From: CAVTLG01 sp963735495
Lineage (GTDB): Bacteria; Chloroflexota; Ktedonobacteria; Ktedonobacterales; Ktedonobacteraceae
Direction of reading: 5' to 3'
Length of the DNA stretch: 64,000 nt
Assembly: GCA_963735495.1 (NCBI GenBank)
Contig: CAVTLG010000006.1
Location: 186,001-250,000, forward strand
The notes below the pieces were generated by a model, which ran no database searches, was not told the DNA's origin, and worked only from the letters and a program-made list of their open reading frames with translations. The first letter of the stretch is position 1; the number at the start of each line of letters is the position of its first letter. Positions 17,091 to 26,532 of the stretch are shown here, one piece after another. The translations under genes and the position numbers were made by a program.

Positions 17091-17811
17091 ACCCGGAACA
17101 TTTATCGAAGATGCTATAACACAGTTGTATCACATTGCCGGTCTATCCCAACCTACATCACGGCGTTGTGTTGCCCCTTTGGGAGAGTTAGTAGGAACGT
17201 TTAATCTCACCTGTACTGAGATAGCATGCCTCACACAGCCCATTGCCATACGCTATCTGCTTGAACGTGGGGGGATCGTAGAGCTACCAGAGATAGGCAA
17301 CCCTGAGCCATTGGCAGGTTTTTTACACGTCGATATCCATTATGGAAGCATCTTTGTTGAGGCAGAAGATCCACTTGTTCGCCGTCGTTTTTCTGTTGCG
17401 CATGAACTTGGTCATTATCTTTTACATTTTCAGCCTTTGCTCTCTCTTGCTGAAAGTGATCACGAATATTGTGAAGTTACTGATGCACTTTCACATAGCG
17501 ATCCGTTTTTTCTGAGTGGGCAGGGAGAAGAACAACGGGCGGTATCAACAATAGTGGCATCATCAGTCAGGAATCAACAGCAGGTATTGCCGCCGTTTGT
17601 ACAGATGGAACGGGAAGCGAATCAGTTCGCAGCTGAACTACTGATGCCATGTGATGTGATCAATGGCTTACTGGCACGCTATGCCACCTACTTGCGTGGA
17701 GATGATCTTATCTGGCGTATGGCCACAGAGATGTTGGTAAGTGGCGAAAGTGTGCATTGGCGTTTGCACAATCTTGGACTCCTCTCTGTTCTAGAGAAGA
17801 AAACGCATTAG
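17080..17811 (+). CDS. ImmA/IrrE-type zinc metallopeptidase
   Basis: 243 residues. The zinc motif R-R-R-F-S-V-A-H-E-L-G-H-Y-L-L-H (HExxH near residue 110) and the downstream M-E-R-E-A-N-Q-F-A-A-E-L-L-M-P, which supplies the third ligand, are diagnostic. Members cleave a partner repressor when a DNA-damage or mobile-element signal is sensed (ImmA-ImmR, IrrE-DdrO). ATG at 17080 follows GAAGGAG and overlaps the upstream gene by 11 bases, so the unknown upstream protein is the natural candidate substrate. No fused helix-turn-helix is seen at the N-terminus. Likely controls the island behind it. Confidence 0.85.
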   Translation: MINRPGTFIEDAITQLYHIAGLSQPTSRRCVAPLGELVGTFNLTCTEIACLTQPIAIRYLLERGGIVELPEIGNPEPLAGFLHVDIHYGSIFVEAEDPLVRRRFSVAHELGHYLLHFQPLLSLAESDHEYCEVTDALSHSDPFFLSGQGEEQRAVSTIVASSVRNQQQVLPPFVQMEREANQFAAELLMPCDVINGLLARYATYLRGDDLIWRMATEMLVSGESVHWRLHNLGLLSVLEKKTH

Positions 17812-17825
17812 AGGATTGATGTAGT

Positions 17826-18863
17826 ATGGGCTTTGATTTTCTGAAAAATAATGGAGCACGGCGTGTACGCCATTACCAGCCGCAACCGCTCCTCCTGAAT
17901 GATGGAATTACACAGGTAAGCACAGATGAAGAACAGCAGAATCTTGATTACGAATATCCACATGAACAGTGGCATGCTACAGTGATTGCTGATCAAGAAC
18001 TCCCTGTTCAGTGGTCAGGTCGCCCAGTACGTTTTATTGATGGCAAAGATGTTGGGCGTACAGCAGTCTGGCTCCAAACACGTAGAGGCCATCCTATTCC
18101 AGTACGTGTAGCTGAGATCGGTGCCGTGGTAATAGAGAATCAACAAGGAAAGCTGCGCCGCTCTTTTGACACCGTTGAGCGAGTTGTTTCAATGATTATT
18201 GATCAGTTTCCATGGGACGAAGTAGAGAGCTTTGCTATCGCATTACAGGAACAGGATTTTCGCCTGTTACCCTGTACCCCGATAGCAGGACCATCTTATA
18301 GCTTTGAAGAAATGCGTCGCGCTACCCAAAATCGTACGCAAAATGAAATGGGACGTCTGGAAAAGCAAATGCTGGCCAGGTGCGATACTATACCTACACT
18401 TGTTGATGGTCGCTTGGAACCGCATACTGGTGCGTTTGACCACCTTCTCTCACCTGTTGTTGGCATGATCAAGACGCATTCACGTAATTATTTGTCTTCC
18501 ACTGGTTTGGGACTGCTGTACGAAATGCAGACAGGTCAGCGCACACCAGCCTTCCGCATTCAGGGCAAAATGGATCTTGTTTCCTGGTATGTCCGTCTTA
18601 ATGGCTTGCAAGGCGAGATGCCCGATTGGGGTATTGTACGTCTAGAGATCACTCGACAGTTTTTTGAGCAAACTGTCAACAAAGATTTTTCCTACCTGGA
18701 TTATCTTTCCCGCGTCATATATGACTATCGTTGTCGCGATACTAATTATAACAGAGCTCCCATCTCAATCTATCCTATTCAGCGTGCTGAAGAAAGTCTG
18801 GGATCTCTGTTTTCCTCTCAGGATACGCTGATCCAACATTTTTATCGTCTTACTAACCTCTAA
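17826..18863 (+). CDS. nurA: NurA-type nuclease
   Basis: 345 residues. The motif R-F-I-D-G-K-D-V-G-R about residue 70 fits the first metal-binding aspartate of NurA. Further NurA-like blocks follow: a Lys-containing V-V-G-M-I-K-T-H-S-R-N-Y-L segment near 215 and P-D-W-G-I-V-R-L-E-I near 270, which fits the C-terminal acidic motif. NurA is a 5'-3' exonuclease and endonuclease that acts as a dimer on the HerA hexamer to resect DNA ends. The call rests on these motifs plus the directly following HerA, Mre11 and Rad50 genes. It starts 14 bases after the peptidase gene; the HerA start is 18 bases past its end. Confidence 0.75.
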   Translation: MGFDFLKNNGARRVRHYQPQPLLLNDGITQVSTDEEQQNLDYEYPHEQWHATVIADQELPVQWSGRPVRFIDGKDVGRTAVWLQTRRGHPIPVRVAEIGAVVIENQQGKLRRSFDTVERVVSMIIDQFPWDEVESFAIALQEQDFRLLPCTPIAGPSYSFEEMRRATQNRTQNEMGRLEKQMLARCDTIPTLVDGRLEPHTGAFDHLLSPVVGMIKTHSRNYLSSTGLGLLYEMQTGQRTPAFRIQGKMDLVSWYVRLNGLQGEMPDWGIVRLEITRQFFEQTVNKDFSYLDYLSRVIYDYRCRDTNYNRAPISIYPIQRAEESLGSLFSSQDTLIQHFYRLTNL

Positions 18864-18880
18864 TGGAGGAGATACTATAC

Positions 18881-20647
18881 ATGCAAAATGCATCTACACA
18901 AAGATGTCTTGGAGTTGTCGGCTCGCCTCAGGGTCAGGAAGCAACCAGCAAAGAGTTTTCCTTCTGGGTCGTGCGTGATGTGCTTGTTGAGGAGACGCAA
19001 TTAGTCGTTTGCGAAAGCATAATAGCAGGACAAATCTATAAGTTTCATGGGATCGTGAGCGAGGTCTGCCGTCGTAGTCGCAAGAAAAATATGGATAATG
19101 AAATTGATCAGGCCGATGGCGAGCCTGATTATATTCCACCTTTTGAAAGTGATGGGTATACCTATGCCACCGTCAGTATACTCTCTGTCACTCCGGCAGC
19201 ACTGACTCCACCATGCGAGCGTAGCAAAGTCTATCTTGCAGGCGCAGATGATGCCGCTATTGCCTATGGTGCAAATGAAGTAGAACGTCCTCTGGCACTG
19301 GGGCTAATTAAAAATGGTGGCAATCAGCTAGCCGGTCCAGGTATGATCGACCTGGATTATCTCTTAGGCGTCAACGGTGGCCATATGAACGTCAATGGTT
19401 CAGCCGGACGGGGAACAAAATCGAGTTTCTTGTTACATACCAACTGGCAACTCTTGCGTTATGCACGCGAACAGGCTCAGCATTCTCCTTCACTCTCTAA
19501 TCGAATACAGATTGTACCAATTATCCTGAATGTGAAGAATTTCGATCTATTCTATATTGATCGTTGGAGCAAGCGCTATCAGCCTGAGCGTGACTTGATT
19601 GGTTGGCAACTGTTGGGTGTTGATCAACCGGTGCCATTCCAGCATGTCAGTTTTTATGCGCGTCAGTTGCCTGGTAGTGAGTTATCGGTGCCCACCAATA
19701 GAACAGAAGAGGTTAAGCCGTATAGCTGGGGTCTAAAGGATATTATCGAGCGCGGCCTCTTCTCCTATCTTTTCGCTGAGGTTGATGCGCATGATGCAAA
19801 CTTCAGCGCACTCGTCATGGACATAGAAAATTTGTTGACGACAGAGAAGAATACCAGTGCGGGTGATACTGAACGTACGCTGAATGAAACAGTGGGTGTC
19901 CAGACCTTAAAAGCTCTCGTTGAATGGATTGATAAACAGAGCCAGGAAAAAGATGAGGCTCGTGCTCGGCGCAATCATCATGTTTACACCTGGAAAAAGC
20001 TGTATCGTCGCCTGTTGAAATTGATCTACGAGAGCAATGGGATACTGCGGCGCGATGATCCGCAAGGACACCCATTGGATGTGACTCGTACACAGACTTG
20101 TGATCCTCTTGTCGCTGATCTTTCACAATTGGCGAGCACGCCGGAACTTCAGCGCTTTGTGGTTGCGACTATCTTTCGTCAATTAGTAGAAGCACGAACA
20201 GGAAGAGATGTCACTCCTGGACTTATCTATCTCGTCACGCTAGATGAACTCAATCGCTTTGCTCCCAAAGGGGCACGTGACCCTATTACCCAACTTATAG
20301 AAATGGTGGCAGCCGAGATGCGTTCCCAAGGTATTATCCTCTTGGGTGCACAACAGCAAGCCTCGAAAGTATCAGAAAAAATCATCGAAAACTCAGCTAT
20401 TCGCGTGCTGGGCAGAACTGGTTCACTGGAACTAGGCATGCCTGTCTGGAAATTTTTGAGCGATAGTGCGAAAGGAAAGGCTTCTAGTCTTCAAATAGAC
20501 GAAAAGCTTGTGTTGCAAGACAATTTCCGAGAGCCTATGCTTATTCGTGTTCCGCGTCCAACCTGGGCAATGAATCCTGACGAAGCCGAGCCAGTCGACA
20601 AAGTAGAGGGCGGAGCGAATGACTTTTCAGATCTTTTTGAATTATAG
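18881..20647 (+). CDS. herA: HerA-like DNA translocase ATPase
   Basis: About 588 residues. A HAS-barrel-like beta domain fills the N-terminus. The nucleotide loop G-S-A-G-R-G-T-K-S-S (about 170) has a Thr inserted before the Lys compared with the standard Walker A. Walker B is Y-L-V-T-L-D-E-L-N-R-F-A-P (about 455), followed by the sensor G-I-I-L-L-G-A-Q-Q and an arginine-rich I-R-V-L-G-R-T-G region. HerA hexamers pump DNA into NurA. ATG 18881 is chosen because TGGAGGAG lies ten bases upstream; the in-frame ATG at 18863 overlaps that site. SbcD follows after 12 bases. Confidence 0.82.
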   Translation: MQNASTQRCLGVVGSPQGQEATSKEFSFWVVRDVLVEETQLVVCESIIAGQIYKFHGIVSEVCRRSRKKNMDNEIDQADGEPDYIPPFESDGYTYATVSILSVTPAALTPPCERSKVYLAGADDAAIAYGANEVERPLALGLIKNGGNQLAGPGMIDLDYLLGVNGGHMNVNGSAGRGTKSSFLLHTNWQLLRYAREQAQHSPSLSNRIQIVPIILNVKNFDLFYIDRWSKRYQPERDLIGWQLLGVDQPVPFQHVSFYARQLPGSELSVPTNRTEEVKPYSWGLKDIIERGLFSYLFAEVDAHDANFSALVMDIENLLTTEKNTSAGDTERTLNETVGVQTLKALVEWIDKQSQEKDEARARRNHHVYTWKKLYRRLLKLIYESNGILRRDDPQGHPLDVTRTQTCDPLVADLSQLASTPELQRFVVATIFRQLVEARTGRDVTPGLIYLVTLDELNRFAPKGARDPITQLIEMVAAEMRSQGIILLGAQQQASKVSEKIIENSAIRVLGRTGSLELGMPVWKFLSDSAKGKASSLQIDEKLVLQDNFREPMLIRVPRPTWAMNPDEAEPVDKVEGGANDFSDLFEL

Positions 20648-20659
20648 TAAGGAACAGAC

Positions 20660-21880
20660 ATGAAAATAGTACATACCTCTGACTGGCACCTCAATAGTAC
20701 GCTTGGTCGTCATCAACGCAATGAAGATATTTGCCGTTCGCTCAAACAAATTGCTGCTTATCTGGAAGAGCATCAGGTCGATGTCATGATTGTATCCGGT
20801 GATCTGTTCAGGGAACGGAGTCGTCCCGAGCAAATGCAAGCGGGCATAGAGATTATCACAAACTGTTTCCAGCCATTTATCGAACGTGGGGGGGTGATCA
20901 TTGCAATCAGTGGGAATCACGATAGCGATATCTTCTTTGAGATGCTTAATGATACACTTAAGCTGGCACCTGGTCAGAAGGGACCTCAGAGCACTGATGC
21001 CACAGGACGAGTTTACCTTGTTTCTAGGCCACGTATAGTTAAGCTTATGGGGCGCGACGGCGAGATTGTACAGTTTGTTTTGATGCCCTATCCTACTCCT
21101 CGCCACTATCTCCGTGGCGAAAAGACGAATTTTCAAAGTCCTGAAGAACGCAATCGTTCTGTCAAAGAGGCATACAAACAGACCCTTGTACAGTTACAGC
21201 AGCGTTTTCTTGATCCAACATTTCCTAGCATATTAGTAAGTCATGTGTACGTGCACGGCAGTCAGATTGCTTCAGGTCACACGCTAGGTGAAACCAATGA
21301 AGTTGTGCTGGAACTAGGTGACTTACCCATATCATGGTCGTATATTGCGCTTGGTCATATTCACCAACCTCAGCCAGTGCGCAAAAATGCACCCCATATG
21401 CGTTATGCAGGGAGTATCGAATGTATGGATTATGGGGAAATGGGTGAACAGAAAAGTGTTGTCTTGTTGGAAATCAAAGATCGAGCTTTGTTCGGTGAGC
21501 CGCGAGAACTTCCCTTACAGAGCACTCCATTTTTGCGCATTGAGATCACCGATCCTGATACACAGATACCGCTCTTGGCGAGGCAATATCCAGAGGCTCA
21601 GCAGGCATTAGTGCACTACGTTTTACACTGGGATTCCCTGACTCAGCAGTATGAACCCTACTGTCAGGAAATCGAGCGTATTTTCCCGCGCTGCTATAGT
21701 CGTAACATTAAAGATATACATGCAAATATCGCAACTGAGGCTAGCCTTGAGATGCATCAGACGCGTGATGTCGTTGGCACCACTCGCCACTATCTGCAAA
21801 CACAACTGGAAGGGCATCCAGAGCAACAGGAACTTCTACGATTGGTTGAGTGCTTATTTGAGGAGGAGGAGCTGGTATGA
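20660..21880 (+). CDS. sbcD: SbcD/Mre11 nuclease
   Basis: 406 residues of calcineurin-type phosphoesterase. All metal-site motifs are present in order: T-S-D-W-H-L (7-12), V-S-G-D-L-F (about 46), G-N-H-D (about 90), S-H-V-Y-V-H-G (about 195) and A-L-G-H-I-H-Q (about 230). The remaining C-terminal part is the capping and Rad50-binding region, ending in a Glu-rich helix. It is a Mn-dependent nuclease that with Rad50/SbcC opens hairpins and trims blocked or broken ends. ATG at 20660 follows AAGGAACAGAC; the stop overlaps the sbcC start as ATGA. Confidence 0.93.
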   Translation: MKIVHTSDWHLNSTLGRHQRNEDICRSLKQIAAYLEEHQVDVMIVSGDLFRERSRPEQMQAGIEIITNCFQPFIERGGVIIAISGNHDSDIFFEMLNDTLKLAPGQKGPQSTDATGRVYLVSRPRIVKLMGRDGEIVQFVLMPYPTPRHYLRGEKTNFQSPEERNRSVKEAYKQTLVQLQQRFLDPTFPSILVSHVYVHGSQIASGHTLGETNEVVLELGDLPISWSYIALGHIHQPQPVRKNAPHMRYAGSIECMDYGEMGEQKSVVLLEIKDRALFGEPRELPLQSTPFLRIEITDPDTQIPLLARQYPEAQQALVHYVLHWDSLTQQYEPYCQEIERIFPRCYSRNIKDIHANIATEASLEMHQTRDVVGTTRHYLQTQLEGHPEQQELLRLVECLFEEEELV

Positions 21881-24800
21881 TCCCACGGCGGCTGAAAATC
21901 AAGGGCTTTATGAGTTACGGTAATGAGGTAGAGATCTCCTTTCGTGAGAGCAAACTGTGGGCATTGCAGGGTAACAACGGTGCTGGCAAATCGGCCTTAC
22001 TTGACGCAATTCTTTTTGCCCTCTATGGTGAACATCGTCTCAATAATTACACACAACTTATTCATCACAGTGCTAGTCAGTTTAGCATCGAATTCGACTT
22101 TACCGTTGGTGATGATGATTACGCTATTAAGCGGGTCATTACGAGGCGTACTTCAGGCAGTCATACTACACTGGCAATGCATCTACGTGGGCCTCATGCG
22201 CCAGATCCCAAAAGATCTGGTCCTCAGGTTATCGCCGGAACCGATCAGGTCAGAGGTCTCAATGATTGGGTCATCAATATGCTTGGCTTCGATAAAAAAA
22301 CCTTTGTCTTCTCGGTACTCCTCCAGCAAGGCAGAAGTGAGGCATTGATCTCAGGAGAAATGGAAGATCGACATCGCTTGCTCACACAAATTATCGATCT
22401 TTCTGTCTATGAACGTTTGCACCAACGAGCTAGTAACCATCAGCATGATCTGGAAAGAGAGGTCAAAACTCTCACATCACAGCTGAGCAATGTGGCATCA
22501 AGTGACCCAGCGGTTCTCACAACACTGCAACAGAAAATTGACGCGGCACAAAAACAAAAGGCCGCGACTCTAGCAACTCAGATTCAGCTCTCTGTCTGGA
22601 AAGCACAATCTGAACGCTGGCAAAAACTGGTGGAAGAGCAGGGAAAGATTGAGCTACAACTTAATAAGGGGCTAAAGTTGTTTGAGCAGGCTGTATTGAT
22701 TGAACAAAATGCAGCTCGTCATCACACATTGACAAATGTATTGCCGCCTCTTCGGGACATCTTCGCGAAGCGTTCTGAGCTGACTCGAATAGTGGAGTGT
22801 ATCAAAGCTGACCAGAAACAACTCATTATCTACCAGGAACGCCTTGAACATCTGACAGGTCAAAAAAGTCAACTACAACAAAATATTCGATCATTAGAAC
22901 AGCAAAAAGAGGATGTACAAACACAACAAAACACCATGAATAAGGAGATGGCGGAGTTGCTCCCAACCTTGCAAGAAATTGTCGAACTTGAAAAGAAGCA
23001 GAGGCAAGGTAATACTATCCAACAGCAACTGGCTACGATCCCTGAAGATCTTGACAAGCAATACCAACAGGTGCAGGATGAGCTACAACAATTTGCGTTG
23101 ATTAAGCAGGCTTTGCCTCTTCTCCAACAATTCTCCCAGGCCCGTCAGCGCTGGCAACAGGCGAGGCAGCAGCAGGTACCTCTCCTGCAACTTCGCCTGA
23201 CGAAAGAGCAAGAACTAGGTTCTGCACGCCAACGAGTCACAGATCTTCTTAACCAGGGTCTTCTCCTTCGCAAGCGCGTAGATGAAGCGCAACAGGCACT
23301 CACGCGCCAGGAGACATTACATACTGAAATTCAGACCCAGCAGGCGCAATTTCACGAGGTTGAACATTTGCCAACCTGTAGTTACTGTGGTCAAAAGCTT
23401 ACACGTGAACATATCGCTCGTGAACGGGACAGATTGGCTCATGAAGAACAGCAGGCAACGCTCCACTTAAATGAAGTCAGGCAAAGTCATGCTGACCTGC
23501 TTCATGAAGATCTCTCGTTATCAAAACAATCTAGTACTTCGTGCCAGACTGTGGAGATCCTTCTGAATGATCTGGCAAATATTCAGCAACAAGAACAAAG
23601 GAACACTAATACTCAGAACAATGCTGAAACTCAGGCATATACAGCACTAAAAGGACTGCCATCAGTCTATGCAATGCGCATCAGCAGGTCCGCTGAAGAA
23701 CCCATTATCATGGAGCAGGCTTTCCAGACTTCTTTCCCCACAGAACAGGAGTCGCAAGAATTTCGTCAGCAGTTGAAAGAAGAAGCGAAACTTACCAAGC
23801 GCAAAGGTAATCTGAAAACAGATTTGGGGCGGCAACGTGATCTGCAAAACCTCTATCATCACCTTCAGAATGAACTGGCACCTCTCACCATCAGTTATCC
23901 TAATGAACGTATCCTTGAACTTCGCCAGAAGCATCGAAACATACAAGAAACTCAAAGTACCTTGAAGCAAACTCAGCTTTCTCAGACGAAACAACTCAAA
24001 CAACTCAAACAAGATCTTCAGGAATCTGAAGAACAGCAACAGAACGGAGCTGCGCAACGGGTAATTCTGGATCGTAAGATTGCCGTTGCAGAAACGCAGG
24101 TGCAAAATCTGGATAACCACCTACGTGAAAAACAGGCAACATTACCTATAGAGTGGCAGGTACAAAGTGCGGACATTACAGCAGAGCAGCTTACAGAGCT
24201 AACACAAGAGCTTGAGCAATTGGCGGACGCGGCGCAATTATTAGAGCAATTAATAACAGCAAAACGTAATCAAGAGCCTCTCGAAATACGGCTCGGGCAG
24301 TTGCATCAGGAATGTGAGGAGATACCTGCTGAGGCGAGAAAACCTACGACCGAACTGGAAGCGGCAGAGGCCCATGCACAGGAACAATACCACCATTTTG
24401 ATAAATGTGAAAGCCAAGCACGTACTGATAAAGCGCATATAGAAATGCAGCAACAGCAACGTGATGATCTTCTGCAACAGCAGAAACGAGCAGTCAGAAA
24501 TTCGGCTCTTTATAAAGATCTTGCCAAATTGCTCGGCCCAGATGGGCTGCAACACTATCTCGTGCAAAAAGCAGAGGCGGGCATAGTCCATTACGCTAAC
24601 GAGGAACTGGACCGCATCTCTGCTGGAGCGTTGAGCCTAAAACTTCAGTCCAGTGGGAGGGCCAAAGCATTTGAGTTACTTGCTTGTAATCGTGAGATCA
24701 GCGCTACACATTGGATGCCGGTAAAGTCATTAAGCGGCAGCCAACAATTTCGCGTCTCAGTGAGCCTTGCACTAGGCATCGGCAAATATACGAGCCGAGA

Positions 24801-25011
24801 CAACCGACGTATGGAAGCGGTCATGATCGATGAAGGCTTTGGTAGCCTGGATACACAGGGGCGTTCCGATATGGTGCAGGCATTGAAAGAGCTGAAAGAT
24901 ACATTAAAATGCATCATCGTTATATCACACCAAGAAGAGATCTTTAAAGAGTTCGACAACAAATATCTTATTGAACTGGTCGATGGTAGAAGTTGTGTCA
25001 CGCTTGAATGA
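21877..25011 (+). CDS. sbcC: SbcC/Rad50 ATPase
   Basis: 1044 residues. Walker A G-N-N-G-A-G-K-S is at about 31, directly after the N-terminal strand. Two long Gln/Glu-rich coiled coils flank a zinc hook C-S-Y-C-G (about 501). The signature is L-S-G-S-Q (about 952) rather than the usual L-S-G-G-E, Walker B is M-I-D-E-G-F-G-S-L-D (about 982), and the His-switch region V-I-S-H-Q-E-E follows. Works with SbcD as the Mre11-Rad50 complex. Translationally coupled to sbcD; 42 bases separate it from jetA. The NurA-HerA-Mre11-Rad50 set is the archaeal four-gene arrangement. Confidence 0.93.
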   Translation: MIPRRLKIKGFMSYGNEVEISFRESKLWALQGNNGAGKSALLDAILFALYGEHRLNNYTQLIHHSASQFSIEFDFTVGDDDYAIKRVITRRTSGSHTTLAMHLRGPHAPDPKRSGPQVIAGTDQVRGLNDWVINMLGFDKKTFVFSVLLQQGRSEALISGEMEDRHRLLTQIIDLSVYERLHQRASNHQHDLEREVKTLTSQLSNVASSDPAVLTTLQQKIDAAQKQKAATLATQIQLSVWKAQSERWQKLVEEQGKIELQLNKGLKLFEQAVLIEQNAARHHTLTNVLPPLRDIFAKRSELTRIVECIKADQKQLIIYQERLEHLTGQKSQLQQNIRSLEQQKEDVQTQQNTMNKEMAELLPTLQEIVELEKKQRQGNTIQQQLATIPEDLDKQYQQVQDELQQFALIKQALPLLQQFSQARQRWQQARQQQVPLLQLRLTKEQELGSARQRVTDLLNQGLLLRKRVDEAQQALTRQETLHTEIQTQQAQFHEVEHLPTCSYCGQKLTREHIARERDRLAHEEQQATLHLNEVRQSHADLLHEDLSLSKQSSTSCQTVEILLNDLANIQQQEQRNTNTQNNAETQAYTALKGLPSVYAMRISRSAEEPIIMEQAFQTSFPTEQESQEFRQQLKEEAKLTKRKGNLKTDLGRQRDLQNLYHHLQNELAPLTISYPNERILELRQKHRNIQETQSTLKQTQLSQTKQLKQLKQDLQESEEQQQNGAAQRVILDRKIAVAETQVQNLDNHLREKQATLPIEWQVQSADITAEQLTELTQELEQLADAAQLLEQLITAKRNQEPLEIRLGQLHQECEEIPAEARKPTTELEAAEAHAQEQYHHFDKCESQARTDKAHIEMQQQQRDDLLQQQKRAVRNSALYKDLAKLLGPDGLQHYLVQKAEAGIVHYANEELDRISAGALSLKLQSSGRAKAFELLACNREISATHWMPVKSLSGSQQFRVSVSLALGIGKYTSRDNRRMEAVMIDEGFGSLDTQGRSDMVQALKELKDTLKCIIVISHQEEIFKEFDNKYLIELVDGRSCVTLE

Positions 25012-25053
25012 TGTACTGCATAATCACTTCTCAGTGGGAAAAGGGAGAAGCCA

Positions 25054-26532
25054 ATGCCTTTCAGAATCGACGAAGAGCGTTTGGAATGGGATCTTCAGCA
25101 ATCCCCCAGTATTCGTCTGTTAAAAGCTGATTATGCTCAGTACGTTATAGCGTTTCTCCATCAACAGTTTAAATACACACAGCGTGTTTCCATCCCTCTG
25201 ACGGAACTAACTGAACAGCTTGATGGCTATCTAGAGAGTTTGCATGAACGCAATGCCGAACAGTATATACGTTCTGCTCAGACATATATCAATGAGTGGG
25301 CAGATCAGCAACATCAATTTATTCGGATCACGCCCAGCTATGGCAGTGGGGATGTACCAATGGTCGAACTGACTGCTGATACAGAGCGTACCATTGGCTG
25401 GTTGGAAGATATGCAAATGCGGCACTTTATTGGTACAGAGTCTCGTTTTTTATTGATTGTTCAATTGCTGCACGATATTGTGCAGCAAAGTACCGAAGAT
25501 CCACTTGTGCGCCTGGAGCAGTTGGAACGGCAGCGCGCTGAGCTAGATCGACAGATTACAAGAATCGAAGAGACGGGCAAGGTTGACCTGCGCCTGACTT
25601 CAACGCAGCTACGTGAACGCTTTCTTGAGGCATCTACGCTTGCACGCCAACTCTTGAGAGACTTCCGTCTGGTCGAGGAGAGGTTTCGTGATATCGCACG
25701 AGAACTGCAAAGAGCCCAATTACAACCTGATGCACGCAAAGGTGAGCTCATAAAATACGTGCTTGATGCCGATGCAGCACTGAAAGATTCGGATCAAGGC
25801 CGAAGCTTCTACTCCTTCTGGGCCTTTCTGATCTCGCCTTCTAAAAGCGAGGAGTTTAAAACACTTCTTGAACAACTGATAGCACTTCCAGACCTACATG
25901 AGGTGCTTAGTGAAGACCCTCTCTTGCAACGCCTACCAAGTTATCTGGTCAATGCAGGTGAAAAGGTAGTGCATTCCAACTCGCGCCTAGCTGAGCAGTT
26001 ACGCCGACTTTTGGACGAGCATGCACAGGCCGAGACACGCCGTGTTCATGAATTGATCCAGGGGATCAAGCAGGAGGTCTATCGTCTTAGCGATGCGTTG
26101 CCTGATGATAGCATCTTGTTAGTAGTTGAAAGCACTCCAGAGATCTCTATGGTCATGGAACGCGATTTGTGGGAACCAGTGAAGACACAAATGTTTAGTA
26201 CGCAACCTTCTATGATTAGCGAGGAGGAACTACGCGACGACGAGTTGATTGGACTCTTTACACAGTTTGCCATTGATGAAAAACAGTTGCAAAGGCATAT
26301 CGAAACATTGCTAGAACAGCGACCACAAGTGCGCCTATCCGACGTGGTCGAGTGTTATCCTGTGGAGAAAGGCCTGGCTGAAGTGCTCGCCTACTGTGTG
26401 CTAGCAGCTAGAGATGTGCGCCATTCTATCGATCCAGCCGCGCATGAAGAAATTGTTTTTGAGGCGATAGGACAGGAAAAATGTTTGCGCGTTCCATTGA
26501 TCTACTATCGGAGGCAGGCTCATGCGCAGTAA
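25054..26532 (+). CDS. jetA: Wadjet JetA (kleisin subunit, DUF3375)
   Basis: 492 residues matching the DUF3375 family by layout: short winged-helix-like N-terminus, W-L-E-D-M-Q-M-R-H-F-I-G-T-E-S-R-F (about 115), and a long helical middle with L-R-L-T-S-T-Q-L-R-E-R-F. The C-terminal winged-helix region ends in Y-P-V-E-K-G-L-A-E-V-L-A-Y. JetA is the MukF-like kleisin that bridges the JetC heads. ATG at 25054 follows AAAAGGGAGAAGCCA. The following jetB start overlaps the end of this gene by 11 bases. Together with B, C and D downstream, this is a complete type I Wadjet. Confidence 0.88.
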   Translation: MPFRIDEERLEWDLQQSPSIRLLKADYAQYVIAFLHQQFKYTQRVSIPLTELTEQLDGYLESLHERNAEQYIRSAQTYINEWADQQHQFIRITPSYGSGDVPMVELTADTERTIGWLEDMQMRHFIGTESRFLLIVQLLHDIVQQSTEDPLVRLEQLERQRAELDRQITRIEETGKVDLRLTSTQLRERFLEASTLARQLLRDFRLVEERFRDIARELQRAQLQPDARKGELIKYVLDADAALKDSDQGRSFYSFWAFLISPSKSEEFKTLLEQLIALPDLHEVLSEDPLLQRLPSYLVNAGEKVVHSNSRLAEQLRRLLDEHAQAETRRVHELIQGIKQEVYRLSDALPDDSILLVVESTPEISMVMERDLWEPVKTQMFSTQPSMISEEELRDDELIGLFTQFAIDEKQLQRHIETLLEQRPQVRLSDVVECYPVEKGLAEVLAYCVLAARDVRHSIDPAAHEEIVFEAIGQEKCLRVPLIYYRRQAHAQ

